DNA of 64,000 nt from Papio anubis (GCF_008728515.1 NC_044977.1:840001-904000); one strand, 5' to 3'. Shown: positions 22,479 through 34,719, counted from the first letter of the stretch. The notes: generated by a model not told the origin, from the letters alone. Numbers and translations: made by a program.

Positions 22479-24180
22479 TAGAAATATAGACATTCCTTCT
22501 TTTTGATTCGAATATTCACCCAATTCTTAAAGAATTAGAAATATAATTAAGCAAAAAAAAAAAAAGACCAATAAATCCCTATTAAATTTCCAAAATAAGA
22601 ATTACATTGAACTCGATGTTTTTACTCTTATGAATGAAAAGATGGGGTTTCTAAAAAAAAGATTGCTTGAAGTTTTTTTTCCAAAATAAAACACTAGAAG
22701 TGTGTTTATATACCTTGGCTATGGGTGCTGCATATACATGCTCTTGGTCTGGCTTTTTGAATGAATTCAGTTATTCCATCTGGAATGCTATAAGCTTCAT
22801 AACATGTGTGCTTCTCTACTTGTCTAGAATTCCATGTCTAGAAAGGAATAAGAGTCCCTGTCAGTAACACTCTGGTATAAGTGGTCACTGGGACACTTAG
22901 CAATCAGTTTGTTTTTATTTTTCTAAATGTGAATTTGCTTGATAGTTTCCTGTCAAAATTAAATATACATATAAATTAAAGGGGCATATGCAGCATGTCT
23001 TACAAATTGCACTGAAAGTCTTAGTGCAGGTAATAATTAACAGTTGTTTACAGAAAGAAAAAAGAATTTAAACTGGTCTTAGATATCAATGATAGTCTGT
23101 CAGCAGTAAAATAAAATTGATTGTGTAAAAGCCATGGCTTAATGCTACATTGATTCTATAAGTAGATACTAAGTTCTGTGGGTTATCTTATCTACTTGAA
23201 TACCTTACTATATCCTAATGGTGACATTACTAAATAAACAGTTCATTGCTGTGAATGTTAAACAGCATGAACAAGACAGGGCAGATAGAAATTGCTGTGT
23301 GTCTACAGCACAAATAAACAACATTTTAAATAATCCCAGAGATATGTAGTTTTTGGACTTAAGAAGCAGTATGTGGATAATTGTGTATTCGAAGTAACAT
23401 AACTCAGCTAATAACTCTTTTTATTAAACATTATCCTTTAATGTTCAATTAATAAATCATAACCTTAAGACAGCCGAGTGGTGAGCTTCTGTGTGAATAT
23501 CTTTAGATATCAGTTCTTCTCAGAATAAGACATCATAAATTTAATTTTATATGAAAATCACCTTTTTTACCTCATTTCTTAACTAGAGTAAAACAGCAAT
23601 ACTCAATGAAATTTTTATTTTGCAAATTTAGTAGATGTGACCCTATTGGCCTAACTTATTTTGCTTAATTATATTTTCTAATTTAATTTATGCGGAACAT
23701 TTTAATAGAAATATTTAATAATTAAATCTGGACCCACCTACTCTAGTTAATTGCTATTGTAGTTATGCTACTCAAATGCCAGGAAGTTTTCATACTTTTG
23801 CATGGGAGTATGTCGTATAGAAATGTTGATTTTGTGTGTGTATTTTACCACAGAGAGTTTGCAATTAGTACAACAATGTATAGTTAGAGATTTCACCTGC
23901 TTGCCAAGAAGGTAGACAGTTACATTTTGGAAAGACTTGACCAAGAAGCTCAACTTTATCTCTAGAAAAAGTATAAGTAATCAAATAGACAGCTTTTACA
24001 TTTATACAGCAAAGGTTGAACAGGAGGAGCCAGCACAGGTTAAGGAAAAGCAAACTATGTCAAACTGAAAGGCTATGTCAACTTGCCAAGGCTGGAAAAT
24101 CAGTGTAATTTCATGTATATGTTAGTGCATTTGAACTGCAGCAAGACGTTCTACAAATTACACTGCAAGCTTACAAAATA

Positions 24181-24237
24181 TTGGAAAAATATAAACTGTT
24201 TAAAAACTGTTGGAAAAATATAAACTGATTAAAATGT
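24181..24237. repeat. two-copy 29-bp tandem repeat
   Basis: The unit 'ttggaaaaatataaactgtt' plus nine more bases recurs at once (starts 24181 and 24210) with little change. Confidence 0.85.
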
Positions 24238-25805
24238 TTTTATGCATTTATAACTTGTTGAATGGTTATGCTAAACATTTCCATTAGTGGAGATAGTCTT
24301 TCTAAAATAGTTATATACCAAGGTATAAAATTGCTTTATTTTTATCCTCTTCAATATTTTTATTAAAATTTCAGATAAGACATTAAAGACATAGATCAAA
24401 TATGCAGATTAAGTCAAACTCTTAGAGCACAACTCTCAAATCAAAGTTGGAATTTAAACCCAGGTTTACATGTTTTTATAGCTTCTCCAACTGTATTTAA
24501 AAAAAAAAAAAGGTAATTGGAATCACCCATCAAAATCAAGATGAAATTGAGCTAGAAAACATTTAAACAAGTTCATGTAAGTGTCAAAAACTAACAATTG
24601 TTCATGTGAAAAACCCTAGAATTTCTAGTTACATAAAAGTTGTACATGGTCTAACAGTGTAATCTGGATGTTCTAATAGGCAGAATTTTTCCATAGGAGA
24701 GTTGGGTAGGCAGATCAGAGTATCATACACAAAGGGTAAGACTGGAGTAATAAATGGCTTAGAGGAGGGAGCTGGGGATAATAGATTTGTAAATCACAGA
24801 AACAGCTGAGGAAATTAGGGATATTTAACATGGGGAATTAAAGAATAACTAGCATATTTGCTAGTTATGCTCAAGTATTTAAGGACTATCATATTTATGT
24901 ATAGATAGATTTTTCTCCCCCCTTGTTTGATAGGTGCAGCCTGGGAGAAAATACACTTGGAAGACTTACTTTACTTCACTACAGAGAACCTTATCTTAAT
25001 TAGGACTGTCCGGCAGTAGAATGGAGGTTTTGTATAAGTAACATCATTGTCTTTCAAGGATGCAGTAGACAGGATCCTGTTATTTGGAGGAAAGCCAGGC
25101 TAGATATCTTCTAAGATTCTTTACAACACAACCATTTAACCGCTAGGATGTATTGTATACATGCTCTATAAATTTTGTGCCTTGTGGTAAATTGTAGATT
25201 TTCTGGAAAAGAAGGAAGGCCATTCTACTGGAGAAATAAAAGTGTTTCTTAATTTAAACAAAAAAATGAGGGTAATCATTTTTCCTCTGGCTTAGCACGA
25301 ACTGCTTCTTTGCACTGTATTACCTAATTTTGCCATAAATCTGTGGAACTACCAATCCCCTGCCTCAGTGTAGATTGTAGATTGGTTTTCAGAAACTAGA
25401 ATCCAAACAGTGAACACACTGTAATATCATCACAAACACTATGATCAAACCAGAACAAAACACTCCAAAGATTAACGGAGGACCATTTTTATGGTGTATA
25501 TTTTCCCCACGATATTTGCTGTAAAACATCCAAAATTTCACTGAAAGTCTCTAAGCCCTGTGGAATAGAAATAGATTCATATCTTCAGCCTCTTGATAAA
25601 AGAAGGGCAACCTAAATGTAATTATTATTTTATAAGTCTCTAGAGAACAGAGAGATGTGTCTCAAATGGCACATTATCTAAAATAAAGTCAGAAATACCT
25701 TGGGGAAAGTAATAGTGGTTCCTTTTACTATTACAGTAATATTAACTTACTCTGTTGGGTTTTTTTGTCTTCAGCTCTGTGTCTTAATGTTTCTCTTTCT
25801 TTACT

Positions 25806-25813
25806 TGTGTGTG

Positions 25814-25845
<32 letters not shown>

Positions 25846-25897
25846 TATTTTAGTTTGTGTGTGTATATATATATATATATATACATATTTTAGTTTG
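25806..25897. repeat. TG/TA microsatellite duplicated with its flank
   Basis: Two blocks each run (GT)n-(TA)n-'catattttagttt', so the array and 13 bp of flank were duplicated together. Confidence 0.85.
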
Positions 25898-26242
25898 TAA
25901 AAGAAAAAAATAGAGACAGACAAAGGGGAAACCAGAGGATTAATGCTTAATTTCTGATTTCATAATAATATCTCCTACTTTGAGGAGAGGTCCTATTCTG
26001 TTATACTGAACTATTTTATATATTATAAAATAAATTTATATTTATTTTCAATAAGAATCATTAGAATGTGTATTTTGACTTCTTATATATGCTCAATATA
26101 AATATATTTTTCATGATTTTACATATGAAGCTAAATATGGAATGAATATTTCATCATTTCAGTATGATTACAAATAAAGTAAACCAATGATAATTTAGAA
26201 TTTGCTACAAGTTTATGCTCCATTTTATTTTTTAAAATATTT

Positions 26243-26398
26243 TAAAGACGGGATCTTGTTATGCTGCCCAGCCTGGAGTGCCATGGCTATTCACACATGT
26301 GATCATAATGCACTGTGGACCTGAACTCCTGGACATGAGCAATCCTCTTGCCTCAGCCTTCTCAGTAGCTGGGGCTACAGGCAAACACCACCATGCCA
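26243..26398 (-). mobile_element. FLAM-type (7SL-derived) Alu monomer
   Basis: The antisense copy keeps the 7SL-like 'ggctattcacacatgtgatc' and 'tagctggggctacaggcaaa' segments of a free left monomer. A free left Alu monomer is a forerunner of dimeric Alu. Confidence 0.75.
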
Positions 26399-26755
26399 AG
26401 TTTCCATTTTATTTTTAATAGAACCTCTTTATTGATATTTTACATTCAAAAGAAATATTTCTTGGACATTTTTCTCAATATTTTGATTAGTGTGCTGTGG
26501 CAAATACCTTGTCTTACAAAGTTAAAAACAGTATTTTATGCTAAAATAGTTACTTGTTTATAAAGTTTTATTCTATAATTGTACTAAAATAGTCATATTT
26601 AGTACTAGTATTTGAAATTGAAATATACTTTCATAGATGTGCATTATTGCTTCAAAGGAGGCATAACTCACTAAAAATTCTAATTTACATTTTGCACATT
26701 CAGTAAATGACTGGATATTCTATGTGACTTTAAGTTCTATCTCCTACATTAGAAA
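26399..26755. other. unassigned DNA
   Basis: No recognisable gene or repeat between the FLAM and the Alu. Confidence 0.5.
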
Positions 26756-26769
26756 AAAATTCTTGTGTT

Positions 26770-27065
26770 CTTTTTTTTTTTTTTTTTTGGAGATGGAGTC
26801 TGGCTCTGTGGCCCAGGCTGGAGTGAGCGGCGCCATCTTGGCTCCCTGCAAGCTCCGCTCCCCGGGTTCCCGCCATTCTCCTGCCTCAGCCTCCCGAGGA
26901 GCTGGGACCACAGGCGCCGCCACCACGCCCAGCTCATTTTTGTATTTTTAGTAGAGACGGGGTTTCACCGTGTTAGCCAGGATGGTCTCCATCTCCTGAC
27001 CTCGTGATCCGCCCGCCTCAGCCTCCCAAAGTGCTGGGATTACAGGCGTGAGCCACCGCACCCGG
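26770..27065 (-). mobile_element. Alu, young 'GGCGGGAAC' subfamily
   Basis: Full-length antisense Alu with a T18 head. It shows 'cgccatcttggctccctgca', 'gttcccgccattctcc' and 'ggcgccgccaccacg', the reversed subfamily marks. The flanks share 'aaaattcttgt' as a TSD. Confidence 0.97.
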
Positions 27066-27144
27066 CTGAAAATTCTTGTTTTTGACATTCACTGAACTTA
27101 TTTGCTAGAATTGGTAAAAGACATCACCTATCAACCCAGAAAAT

Positions 27145-27690
27145 ATTTGAAGTCATCTTGACATCTCCTTCTCTCTCATCACGTAGAAAACATTTTTGAG
27201 GAACCAATACTGATGCTATCCACTCAAAAATCGTTCAAACCGATTCTCTTCTTTCCACCCACACCGTATAGCTAAGACCTGACCTTCAACACTTCTTGCT
27301 AAGATTATAAACCTATCTTCCTAACTGGTTTTCTTGCTTCCAGGTGTTTCTACTCCATCAAATTGCTTATGGATTCATAGAACTGTTAATATGTTTTTCT
27401 TTACAGAGGAAAAAAAAAACAAACCAACAAATAAATTATCTGCTTCCAAATCCTCCATAAAGTTTTACAATCTTCTGGATAAAATTTAAACTTTGTAATA
27501 TGTTACTAAATCCATTTCATAAGCCAATTTCTGTGTACTTCCTCAACCTCTTGTTCTGTCAGTTTGCCATACAGATGTTATATGCCCAGCATATAAAGCT
27601 GCCATTGGTATCATCCTCTCTCACCCTTCTTGGGCAGTGATGCTTTGTCTTCTTGAAGTGCCATCCCATTCTGTCAGCCTTATTATACCT
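27145..27690 (+). mobile_element. L2 LINE segment
   Basis: Order and wording follow L2 beyond the RT domain: 'tgacatctccttctctctca', 'cttcctaactggttttcttg', 'ttctggataaaatttaaac' and 'ccaatttctgtgtacttcct'. Coding frames are lost. Confidence 0.7.
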
Positions 27691-28181
27691 TCAGTGGGGA
27701 GAGAAGGATGGGATTGTGGAGGAACGAGTCTTGGCAAAGACCTTCAGATTGAACGTGGAAGGAAGGACAAATTTAAAACAAGGTATGGAGGTATGTCATC
27801 TCTTTAGCCTCATGTTTTTCCATACACTCTTGCCCCATTTTTTGCTCACCCACTCCTAAGCCGCTTACATCCGAACCAATGGTTCTCAACTAGGATGGTT
27901 TGGACAATCACTTTGTTGATTGTTTCCTTTGCTGTGCAGAAGATTTTTAACTTGATGTGATCCCATTCATCTATTTTTGCTTTGCTTTCCTGTACTTGTG
28001 GGACATTATTCAAGAAATATTTGCCCAGACCAACGTCCTGGAGAGTTTTCCCAATGTTTTCTTTAGAATTTTTAGAGTTTGAGATCTTAAACTCAAGTCT
28101 TTAATTTTGATTTTATTTTCCTATATAGTGAGACATAGGGTCTTATTTCTTCTGTATATGGATATCCAGTTTTTCCAGCGC

Positions 28182-28471
28182 CTTTTTTTTTTTAAATTTT
28201 GATATTATTTGGGATACAGGTAGTTTTTAGTGATTAGTGCACCCATCAACTGAGCAGTGTACACTGGATCCAATATGTAGTCTTTTTTCCCTCACCTCCT
28301 CCCAATCTTCCCCAGAGTCTCCAAGTCCACTGTATCATTCTTATGACTTGCATTCTCATAGCTTAGCTCTCCCTTATAAGTGAGAACATACAATAATTGA
28401 TTTTTTGTTTCTTAACTATAAGTAATGCTACTTCACTTAGAAAAATGGCCTCCAGTTCCATCCAAGTTTAC
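28182..28471 (-). mobile_element. L1P 3'-end insertion nested in the old L1
   Basis: It starts with T10 and carries a primate L1 3' UTR ('gggatacaggtagtttttag', 'cccttataagtgagaacata'). Host flanks 'gtttttccagcgcc' and 'agtttacagcacc' are a decayed TSD. It has the same orientation as the host. Confidence 0.8.
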
Positions 28472-29612
28472 AGCACCATTTACTGAAGAGACTGTTCTTT
28501 CTCCAGTGTGTGTTCTTGGCATCTTTGTTGAAAACAAGTTCACCGTAGGTGTGTGGACTTGTTTTTGGGTTTTCTATTCTGTTTCATTTGTCTATATGTC
28601 TGTTTTTATACTAGTTCCATGCTGTTTTGGTTACTATACCTTTGTAGTATAATTTGAAGTTAGATAGTGTGATTACTCCAGTTTTGTTATTTTACTCAGG
28701 ACAGGTTTGGCTATTCTTGGTCTTTTGTGGTTTCATATAAATTACAGGATTGTTTTTCCTTTCAGTTAATTTCATCAGTGTTTTATAGTTTTCATTGTAG
28801 AGTTCTTTCACTTACTTTATTGATTTAATTCATAGGTATTTAATTTTATTTGCCATTATTATAAATGGAATTGCTCTGATTTTTTTTTTTTTCCAGATTG
28901 CTCACTATTGGCATATAGACATGCCACTGATTTTTTAAGTTGATTTTGTATCCTGCAACTTTACTGAATTTGTTTATTAGTTTGCATAGGTTTTTGGTGG
29001 ACTCTTTGGGTTTTTCCCATTATAAGATCCTATCATCTGAAAACAAATATAGTTTGACTTTTGCCTTTACAATTTGGATGCCCTTTATTTCTTTGTCTTC
29101 ACTGATTTCTGTAGCTAGGACTTCCAATACTAGGTTGAATAACAGTGTTGAAAATGGACATGCTTGTCTTTTTCCAGATCTTGAAGAAAAGTTTTAATTT
29201 ATTTCTCATTCAGTATGATACTAGCTGTGGGTCCGTCACATGTGGTTTTTATTGTGTTGATGTACGCTCCTTCTATACCCAGATTTTTTAGGGTTTTGAA
29301 ATTAGGGCTTAGAGATGTTGGATTTTATATAATGCTTTTCAGCATCAATTGAAATGATTCTGGGTTTTTGTCCTTCATTCTGTTTATATGACATATCCAT
29401 ATCACATTGATTGACTTGTGTATGTTGAGCCATCCTTGCATCCCAGGAATAAATCCTGCTTGGTCTTGATGATTTTTTTTTTTAACGTGTTGTTAAATTC
29501 GGTTTAATAGTATTTGGTTGAGGATTTTTGCATCGATGTTCATCAGGAATATTGGTCTATAGTTTTACTGATGTGTTTTTGTCTGGTTTTGGTATCAAGA
29601 TAACACTAGCCT

Positions 29613-30458
29613 TGAACTGGTGATGCTGCAGGATTCCCTGCAGTTGCTGCCACCTCTGCCCAGGCCTCACTCGGGGCCCCCCCGGTTCACTCAACCGGGC
29701 AGGCCTCACTTGGCTCACGTCTCCCGCCCAGATCCTGCAGCCTCAGTAGCTCCGCGCTCAGCCCACAGCTGGACCGGCCCGGGGCCAGCAGCTTCCACCT
29801 TGGGCGCCAGCGTCTGGTTGAGGGGAAGGCAGTGGCACCCTAAATCCCGGAGATGCCAGCAACTGTGGGGCACCAAGGGTTGTTATAGCTCTTGGTCGGA
29901 GAGTCCCAAAGTCTGAGCCCGCAAGAGATGCTGCATCTCTTCACTCCCACAGCTTGGCCCTTTCTCCTGCAGTCCGGGGAGCAGGAGCATCTCACAGCTC
30001 TTTTCATTCTCACTGTGCGCCACTCGGCAGGTTCCCAGTTCGTGTCCCGAGACCAAGAGGAATAAGGTGCACGGACACTGGAGAGTGAATAAGGCAGACA
30101 GTAATTTTCTTGAGTGACAGAAGGAAAGCTCTCAGCTGTGAGAAGGGACCCAAGGGTGGGTAGCCAATCCTGTGGCTGAGTCTGGGGTTATTCTGGGCTT
30201 AGGATGGGGGGAGTCTGTGCTGACTGGTTCATGGGTGGGCATGGAGAAACCACCGTTCGATTGGTTAAAAGGCATCATCCACAAGGAACCAGTCAAGAGG
30301 GAGAGGGTAGGACGGGGTTACAAGTTGTCTCGTGGATCGTGCACTCCATCCAGAACTGGCAGGTCAGTTTTCAGGCTTTAAACTGTCTTTTGCTTGAAGG
30401 TCAGATTTCACCGAGGACCCATTCCTGTCTGCCTAGGAATTTGTCTGTCTCCTGTCGC
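29613..30458 (-). mobile_element. GC-rich LTR-like insertion, family not named
   Basis: A CpG-rich 846-bp block interrupts L1 ORF2. On the minus strand it has a CAAT/promoter-like region, then an R/U5-like part around 'cacgaactgggaacctgccg', resembling a class I ERV solo LTR. I cannot name the family. Flanking L1 sequence is repeated for about 20 bp (29593-29612 and 30459-30476), much longer than the 4-6 bp an LTR integration leaves. Several short open frames are incidental to base composition. Confidence 0.6.
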
Positions 30459-31328
30459 TATCAGTAATACTGGCCTCATACATACTGAATAGCTTTAGTA
30501 GGATTTGTATTTTTTTCTTGAAATGTTTGGTAAAATTTAGCAGGGAAACCATTGGGTCCTGGACTTTTCTTTGCTGGCAGGTTTTTTATTATAGCTTCAA
30601 TCTCATTACTTGTTACTGGTCTGTTCAGGTTTTGGATTTCTTTGTAGTTCAATTTAGGTAGGATGTATGTGTCCACGGACTTACCCATTTCTTCCAGGTT
30701 TTCTGATTTATTGGCATATAGCTGCTCATAGCAGCCTCCAAAGACCCTTTGAATTTCTGTAGTGTCAGTTGTAATGGAACTATGTTTTTTGAGGTGTTTA
30801 TAGCTATAAACTTTCTCTTGGTACTACTTTTGCATATCCCATAGTTGTTGGTATATTGTGTTTCCATTTTCACTTGCTTCAAAAAATTTTCTAATTTCAT
30901 TCTTCATTTCTTATTGGCCCATTGGTCATTCAGAAGCATTGTTTAATTTCCATATTTGTGTAGTTTACAAAGTTTCTCTAATCACTGATTTCTAGTTTTA
31001 TTCCATTGTGGTCAAAGAAGATACTTGATATGTATGATTTCAATAGTTTTGAATTTTGTAAGACATGTTTTGTGGCCTATCAAGCAATCTACCCTTGAGA
31101 ATGTTCTCTGTGCTGAAGAGAAGAATGTGTATTCTGTAGCTGTTGGATGAAATGTTCTGTAAATATCCATTGGGTCCATTTGGGCCATAGTGCAGATTAA
31201 ATCTGATGCTTCTTTGTTGATTTTCTATCTGGATAATCTGTCGAATGCTGAAAGTGGGGTGTTGAAGTCTCCAGCTATTACTGTATTGGATTCTATCACT
31301 CTCTTTAGCTGTAATATTATTGGCTTTA

Positions 31329-31634
31329 CAACATTCTCAGCTAACACAGGAGCAGAAAACCAAACACCGCATGTTCTCACTCATAAGTAGGAGTTGAACA
31401 GTGAGAACACATGAACATACGGAGGGGAACATCACACACCGGGCCCTGTTGGGGGTGGGGGACAAGGGGAGGGAGAGCATTAGGACAAATACCCAACGCA
31501 TGCAGGGCTTAAAACCTGGATGACAGGTTGACAGGTGCAGCAAACCACCATGGCACATGCATACCTATGTAACAAGCCGGCATGTTCTGCACATGTATCC
31601 CAGAACTTAAAGTAAAAATTTAAAAAAAAATAAT
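31329..31634 (+). mobile_element. L1PA 3'-end insertion nested in the old L1
   Basis: Contains 'ccaaacaccgcatgttctca', a G-rich tract and the tail 'taaaaaaaaataataataat'. The flank 'tggcttta' with adjoining bases is repeated on both sides (about 16 bp, 14 matching). Orientation is opposite to the host L1. Confidence 0.9.
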
Positions 31635-32314
31635 AATAATACTGGCTTTATATATCTGGATGCTTCTGTGTTGGATGAATATATATTCACAACTGTTATA
31701 TCCTCTTGCCTAATTGACCTCTTTATCATTATATAATGATCTCCTTTGTCTCTTTTTGTAGTTTTTGTTTGGAAATCTTTTTTTTTTCTGAAATAACTAT
31801 AGCTACTTCTGCTCTTTTTTGATTTCCATTCATATGGAATACCTTTTGCTATCCCTTTATTTTCAGTCTATATGTGTCTTTATAGGTGAAGTGCGTATCT
31901 TGTAGGCAAGAGATGATTCAGTCTTGTTCTTTTGTTCACTTTGTTTTCCTTTTTGTTTTAATTCATTCAGCCACTCTGTGTCTTTTGAGTCTAGAATTTA
32001 GTCCATAGATATTCATTATTGATAAATAAGGACTTACTCCTGACATTTTTTATTGGTTTACTGGTTATTTTGTGGTGTTCTCTGTCTTCTTGTTATCATT
32101 CCTGTCTTCCTTTCAGTGAAGATGATTTTCTCTGTTGGTATGTTTTATTTTCTTGCTTTTTATTTTTTGTGTGTCCGCTGTTATATGTTTTTTGCGTTAA
32201 GATTACTATGCATGCAAATGCTTTTTGTGTGTCTAAATCTCTCTCTCTCTCTCTTATTTCTCTCTCTCAATGTTTATTTAGCTAAATACTACTAATTCTG
32301 ATTATCTCAGTTTA

Positions 32315-32606
32315 AATAAAACTCTCATAAGGAAGCCTATTCTGATCCTTTTCTGTCAGCATTAAATGTCTTTTGTAATGCACACCGATAGCCCATAGCA
32401 CACTCCTCCTCTTTTAGTTACATATATTATCCATATTCATTTAATTGTAAATACCTGTTTTCATAGCCAGAGAGCAAGTTCCCCAAGTGCAGAGAGAAGA
32501 TGGTAAATGCTCGTCGTTATCGCACATGCCTAGAGTACTGCCTGTCTCCCAGTTAGAGTACAATATGTATTTGTGGAAAGGAGAGGGGCATGAGTTAAAG
32601 ATAAAG
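32315..32606 (+). mobile_element. L2 LINE 3' segment
   Basis: 'ggaagcctattctgatcc', 'taattgtaaatacctgtttt', 'agagagcaagttccccaagt' and 'gcctagagtactgcctg' match L2 3' UTR order. Confidence 0.65.
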
Positions 32607-32672
32607 TTGTCTCCCAGTTAGAGTACAATATGTGTTTGTAGAAAGGAGAGGGGCATGAGTTAAAGATAAAGT
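32543..32672. repeat. 65-bp tandem duplication
   Basis: Two adjacent 65-bp units (32543-32607 and 32608-32672) differ at two bases. The first overlaps the end of the L2 fragment. Confidence 0.97.
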
Positions 32673-34070
32673 GACTAATTTATGCCACCTATCAATCAAG
32701 TTCATCTCTTTAAAGGATTTTCTTAGCTTAAGTAGTAGATGTGCTTTATGCAAATTGAAAGGTGAAAATAAGCATCTTAAATCTCACTTTCAGCCATTAG
32801 TTACATTAAGAACTTGGATTCATGTCTGTACTAAAAATACATCTAATTGATTTTTTTTTTTTTTTTTGGAAAAAAGACAGGATAATATGGGTTTATTGGT
32901 TTATTTCCAGTACCCTTATACATTTTTTTCCTGGGTGTATGCATGTGTATGCAGGCATGCAATGACTAAGCATATAGAATTGTTTGTGAAATTCTGGCCA
33001 TTTCTCTAATACTGAATTTATTTCACCTTATACTAAGGTGTGGGCAGATGATCATAGATTGTCTTAAAGACACCACAACAAATTCTTCTTACTATAATGT
33101 AGAGGCAAAGACAAACTCAGAAGCATGAACTATGCATATCAGCCTGAGTTCAAGAAGCTTACATATAACCAATACATTTTTAAATCATAAGTGATAAAAT
33201 TATAAGCTTTCTCTCCCTTCATGTCATAATAGATCTAAATCCCTGTATCTCAGACTACCCACCTTGTCCTAAAAAAATGTGAGCAGTAGAAATAATATCA
33301 AATCGAGCACTGGAAAGGCCTTTTCACATGATTTGGGATGCTAATGAAAGTGTTTTTAGATAAGAAACGAAACGAGAGAACTTGTTAGTACCTCTCATGA
33401 TACTTGTTATCATTAACATTTACTCATACCAGCTCTTGCCTTGCATACATAGAAGCAAACCATTGTTCTCTGTGAGAGATAGATATTTTTTTAATTTTTA
33501 TGAAATACAGGCACAGAAATCAAATTATCATGTTTGCCCACTCTTTCTGCACTGGAAGTTAGGCATATTTATTAGCTACAACACAGCATTTCAAGCTGGC
33601 ATTTGGATCATTTCAATAACTAATGTTTGTTTTATCAACAATGGTTTAATTTGACATGCTGCATAATGCATGTGCAATAACAGTGCCATGTTTGATGGAT
33701 AAATGCCTAGGAAAAAAAATTCAAATTGGCTAATAAATAAAATTGAATTTCAAGACCCCATTTATTTTAAGGAAACTTGTCATGGGTTATTAACTGTAAT
33801 AAATAATGGCTTGTTTATGTTGGTGCATAAATAATTTGAAACAAATCGGGGTGACATAGGAACTATCATACTTCACTTACTGGTAAATGTAAGTGAAGAC
33901 GATATTCCTTCACTCCTAATTACCAGAGCTGGTATTTTTCAGAAATGATTTCTACTTGTTGACAAGATTATGACCAAAACTTACCCAAGCTTTCATACTT
34001 TTAATATAAATCTATTATTTCAACATTCAGAATTTCTACCAATAGGGAATTAAACTGAAATTCTGACTCT
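32673..34070. other. unassigned DNA with a T-run
   Basis: A T17 run lies near 32852-32868. The stretch 33290-33860 is free of recognisable repeats and of a coding frame. Confidence 0.5.
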
Positions 34071-34315
34071 AGATCAATGGTATTTTGATCTCAGTACATA
34101 CTAAAATTAAGTGGGACAGTTTAATATGTTAGTATATGCTGATGTTTTGGTTCTCATTCTGGAGATTCTAAATCAATTGGTGTAGATGGTTTATTTATTG
34201 CTGTTCTTTTTTATTATTTTGTTTTTGAAAGTCAGTCGTATTGTTTGCTTGACTTTTTAACCCACAAGCAATTATAAATAGAAAGCCAGGATTGAGAATT
34301 TCTGCTCTAACACAG
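34071..34315. mobile_element. hAT-Charlie-type relic (probable)
   Basis: 'gatgttttggttctcattct', 'gagattctaaatcaattggt' and the end 'ggattgagaatttctgctct' resemble MER5/MER20-like elements. About 60 T-rich bp appear inserted in the middle. Confidence 0.5.
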
Positions 34316-34394
34316 TGTTCTGGTCACTACTGCACATTAATTCATGAAATTCACTTGGGTCATTGAAGATCAAATTGTTTAATAATAATCATCA

Positions 34395-34693
34395 GGCCGG
34401 GCGCGGTGGCTCAAGCCTGTAATCCCAGCACTTTGGGAGGCCGAGACGGGCGGATCACGAGGTCAGGAGATCGAGACCATCCTGGCTAACACGGTGAAAC
34501 CCCGTCTCTACTAAAAATACAAAAAACTAGCCGGGCGAGGTGGCGGGCGCCTGTAGTCCCAGCTACTCGGGAGGCTGAGGCAGGAGAATGGCGAATGGAG
34601 TAAACCTGGGAGGTGGAGCTTGCAGTGAGCTGAGATCCGGCCACTGCGCTCCAGCCTGGGTGACAGAGCGAGACTCTGTTTCAAAAAAAAAAA
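34395..34693 (+). mobile_element. Alu, AluYRa-like (Old World monkey)
   Basis: A complete Alu carrying 'ggctcaagcctgtaatccc', 'ggccgagacgggcgg', 'ctagccgggcgaggtgg' and 'gctgagatccggccactgc', recalled as AluYRa marks in macaques and baboons. There is a small local duplication in 'aatggcgaatggagtaaac'. The TSD 'aataatcatca' is on both sides. Confidence 0.93.
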
Positions 34694-34719
34694 TAATCAT
34701 CATCATCATCATCATCACC
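34694..34719. repeat. CAT microsatellite within the Alu TSD
   Basis: The right TSD copy has grown to seven CAT units; the left copy has one or two. Confidence 0.88.

Larger units (their letters stand above)
22479..26242. other. long unassigned AT-rich stretch
   Basis: About 3.8 kb without an exon or confident repeat, apart from the small tandem repeats listed separately at 24181 and 25806. Confidence 0.5.
27890..32300 (-). mobile_element. antisense old L1 (ORF2 region), three times interrupted
   Basis: Antisense L1 ORF2 sequence runs from 'gttgattgtttcctttgctg' to the RT region and beyond, in four pieces: 27890-28181, 28472-29612, 30459-31328 and 31635-32300. Host sequence resumes where it stopped after each insertion. 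Short coding remnants at 30476-30688 (with AKFYQTF, as in L1 RT) and 30649-30900 confirm ORF2. It ends in a CT-rich tract near 32240-32275. Many stops and shifts are present. Confidence 0.88.

Noticed and set aside
29620..30467. Open frames of 69-98 codons in GC-rich DNA, considered as a first exon with CpG island
   Set aside because: The block is a bounded insertion inside an L1 and looks LTR-like. The frames reflect base composition.
32241..32275. CT-rich tract considered as a splice-acceptor pyrimidine tract
   Set aside because: It sits at the end of an antisense L1 with no exon after it.
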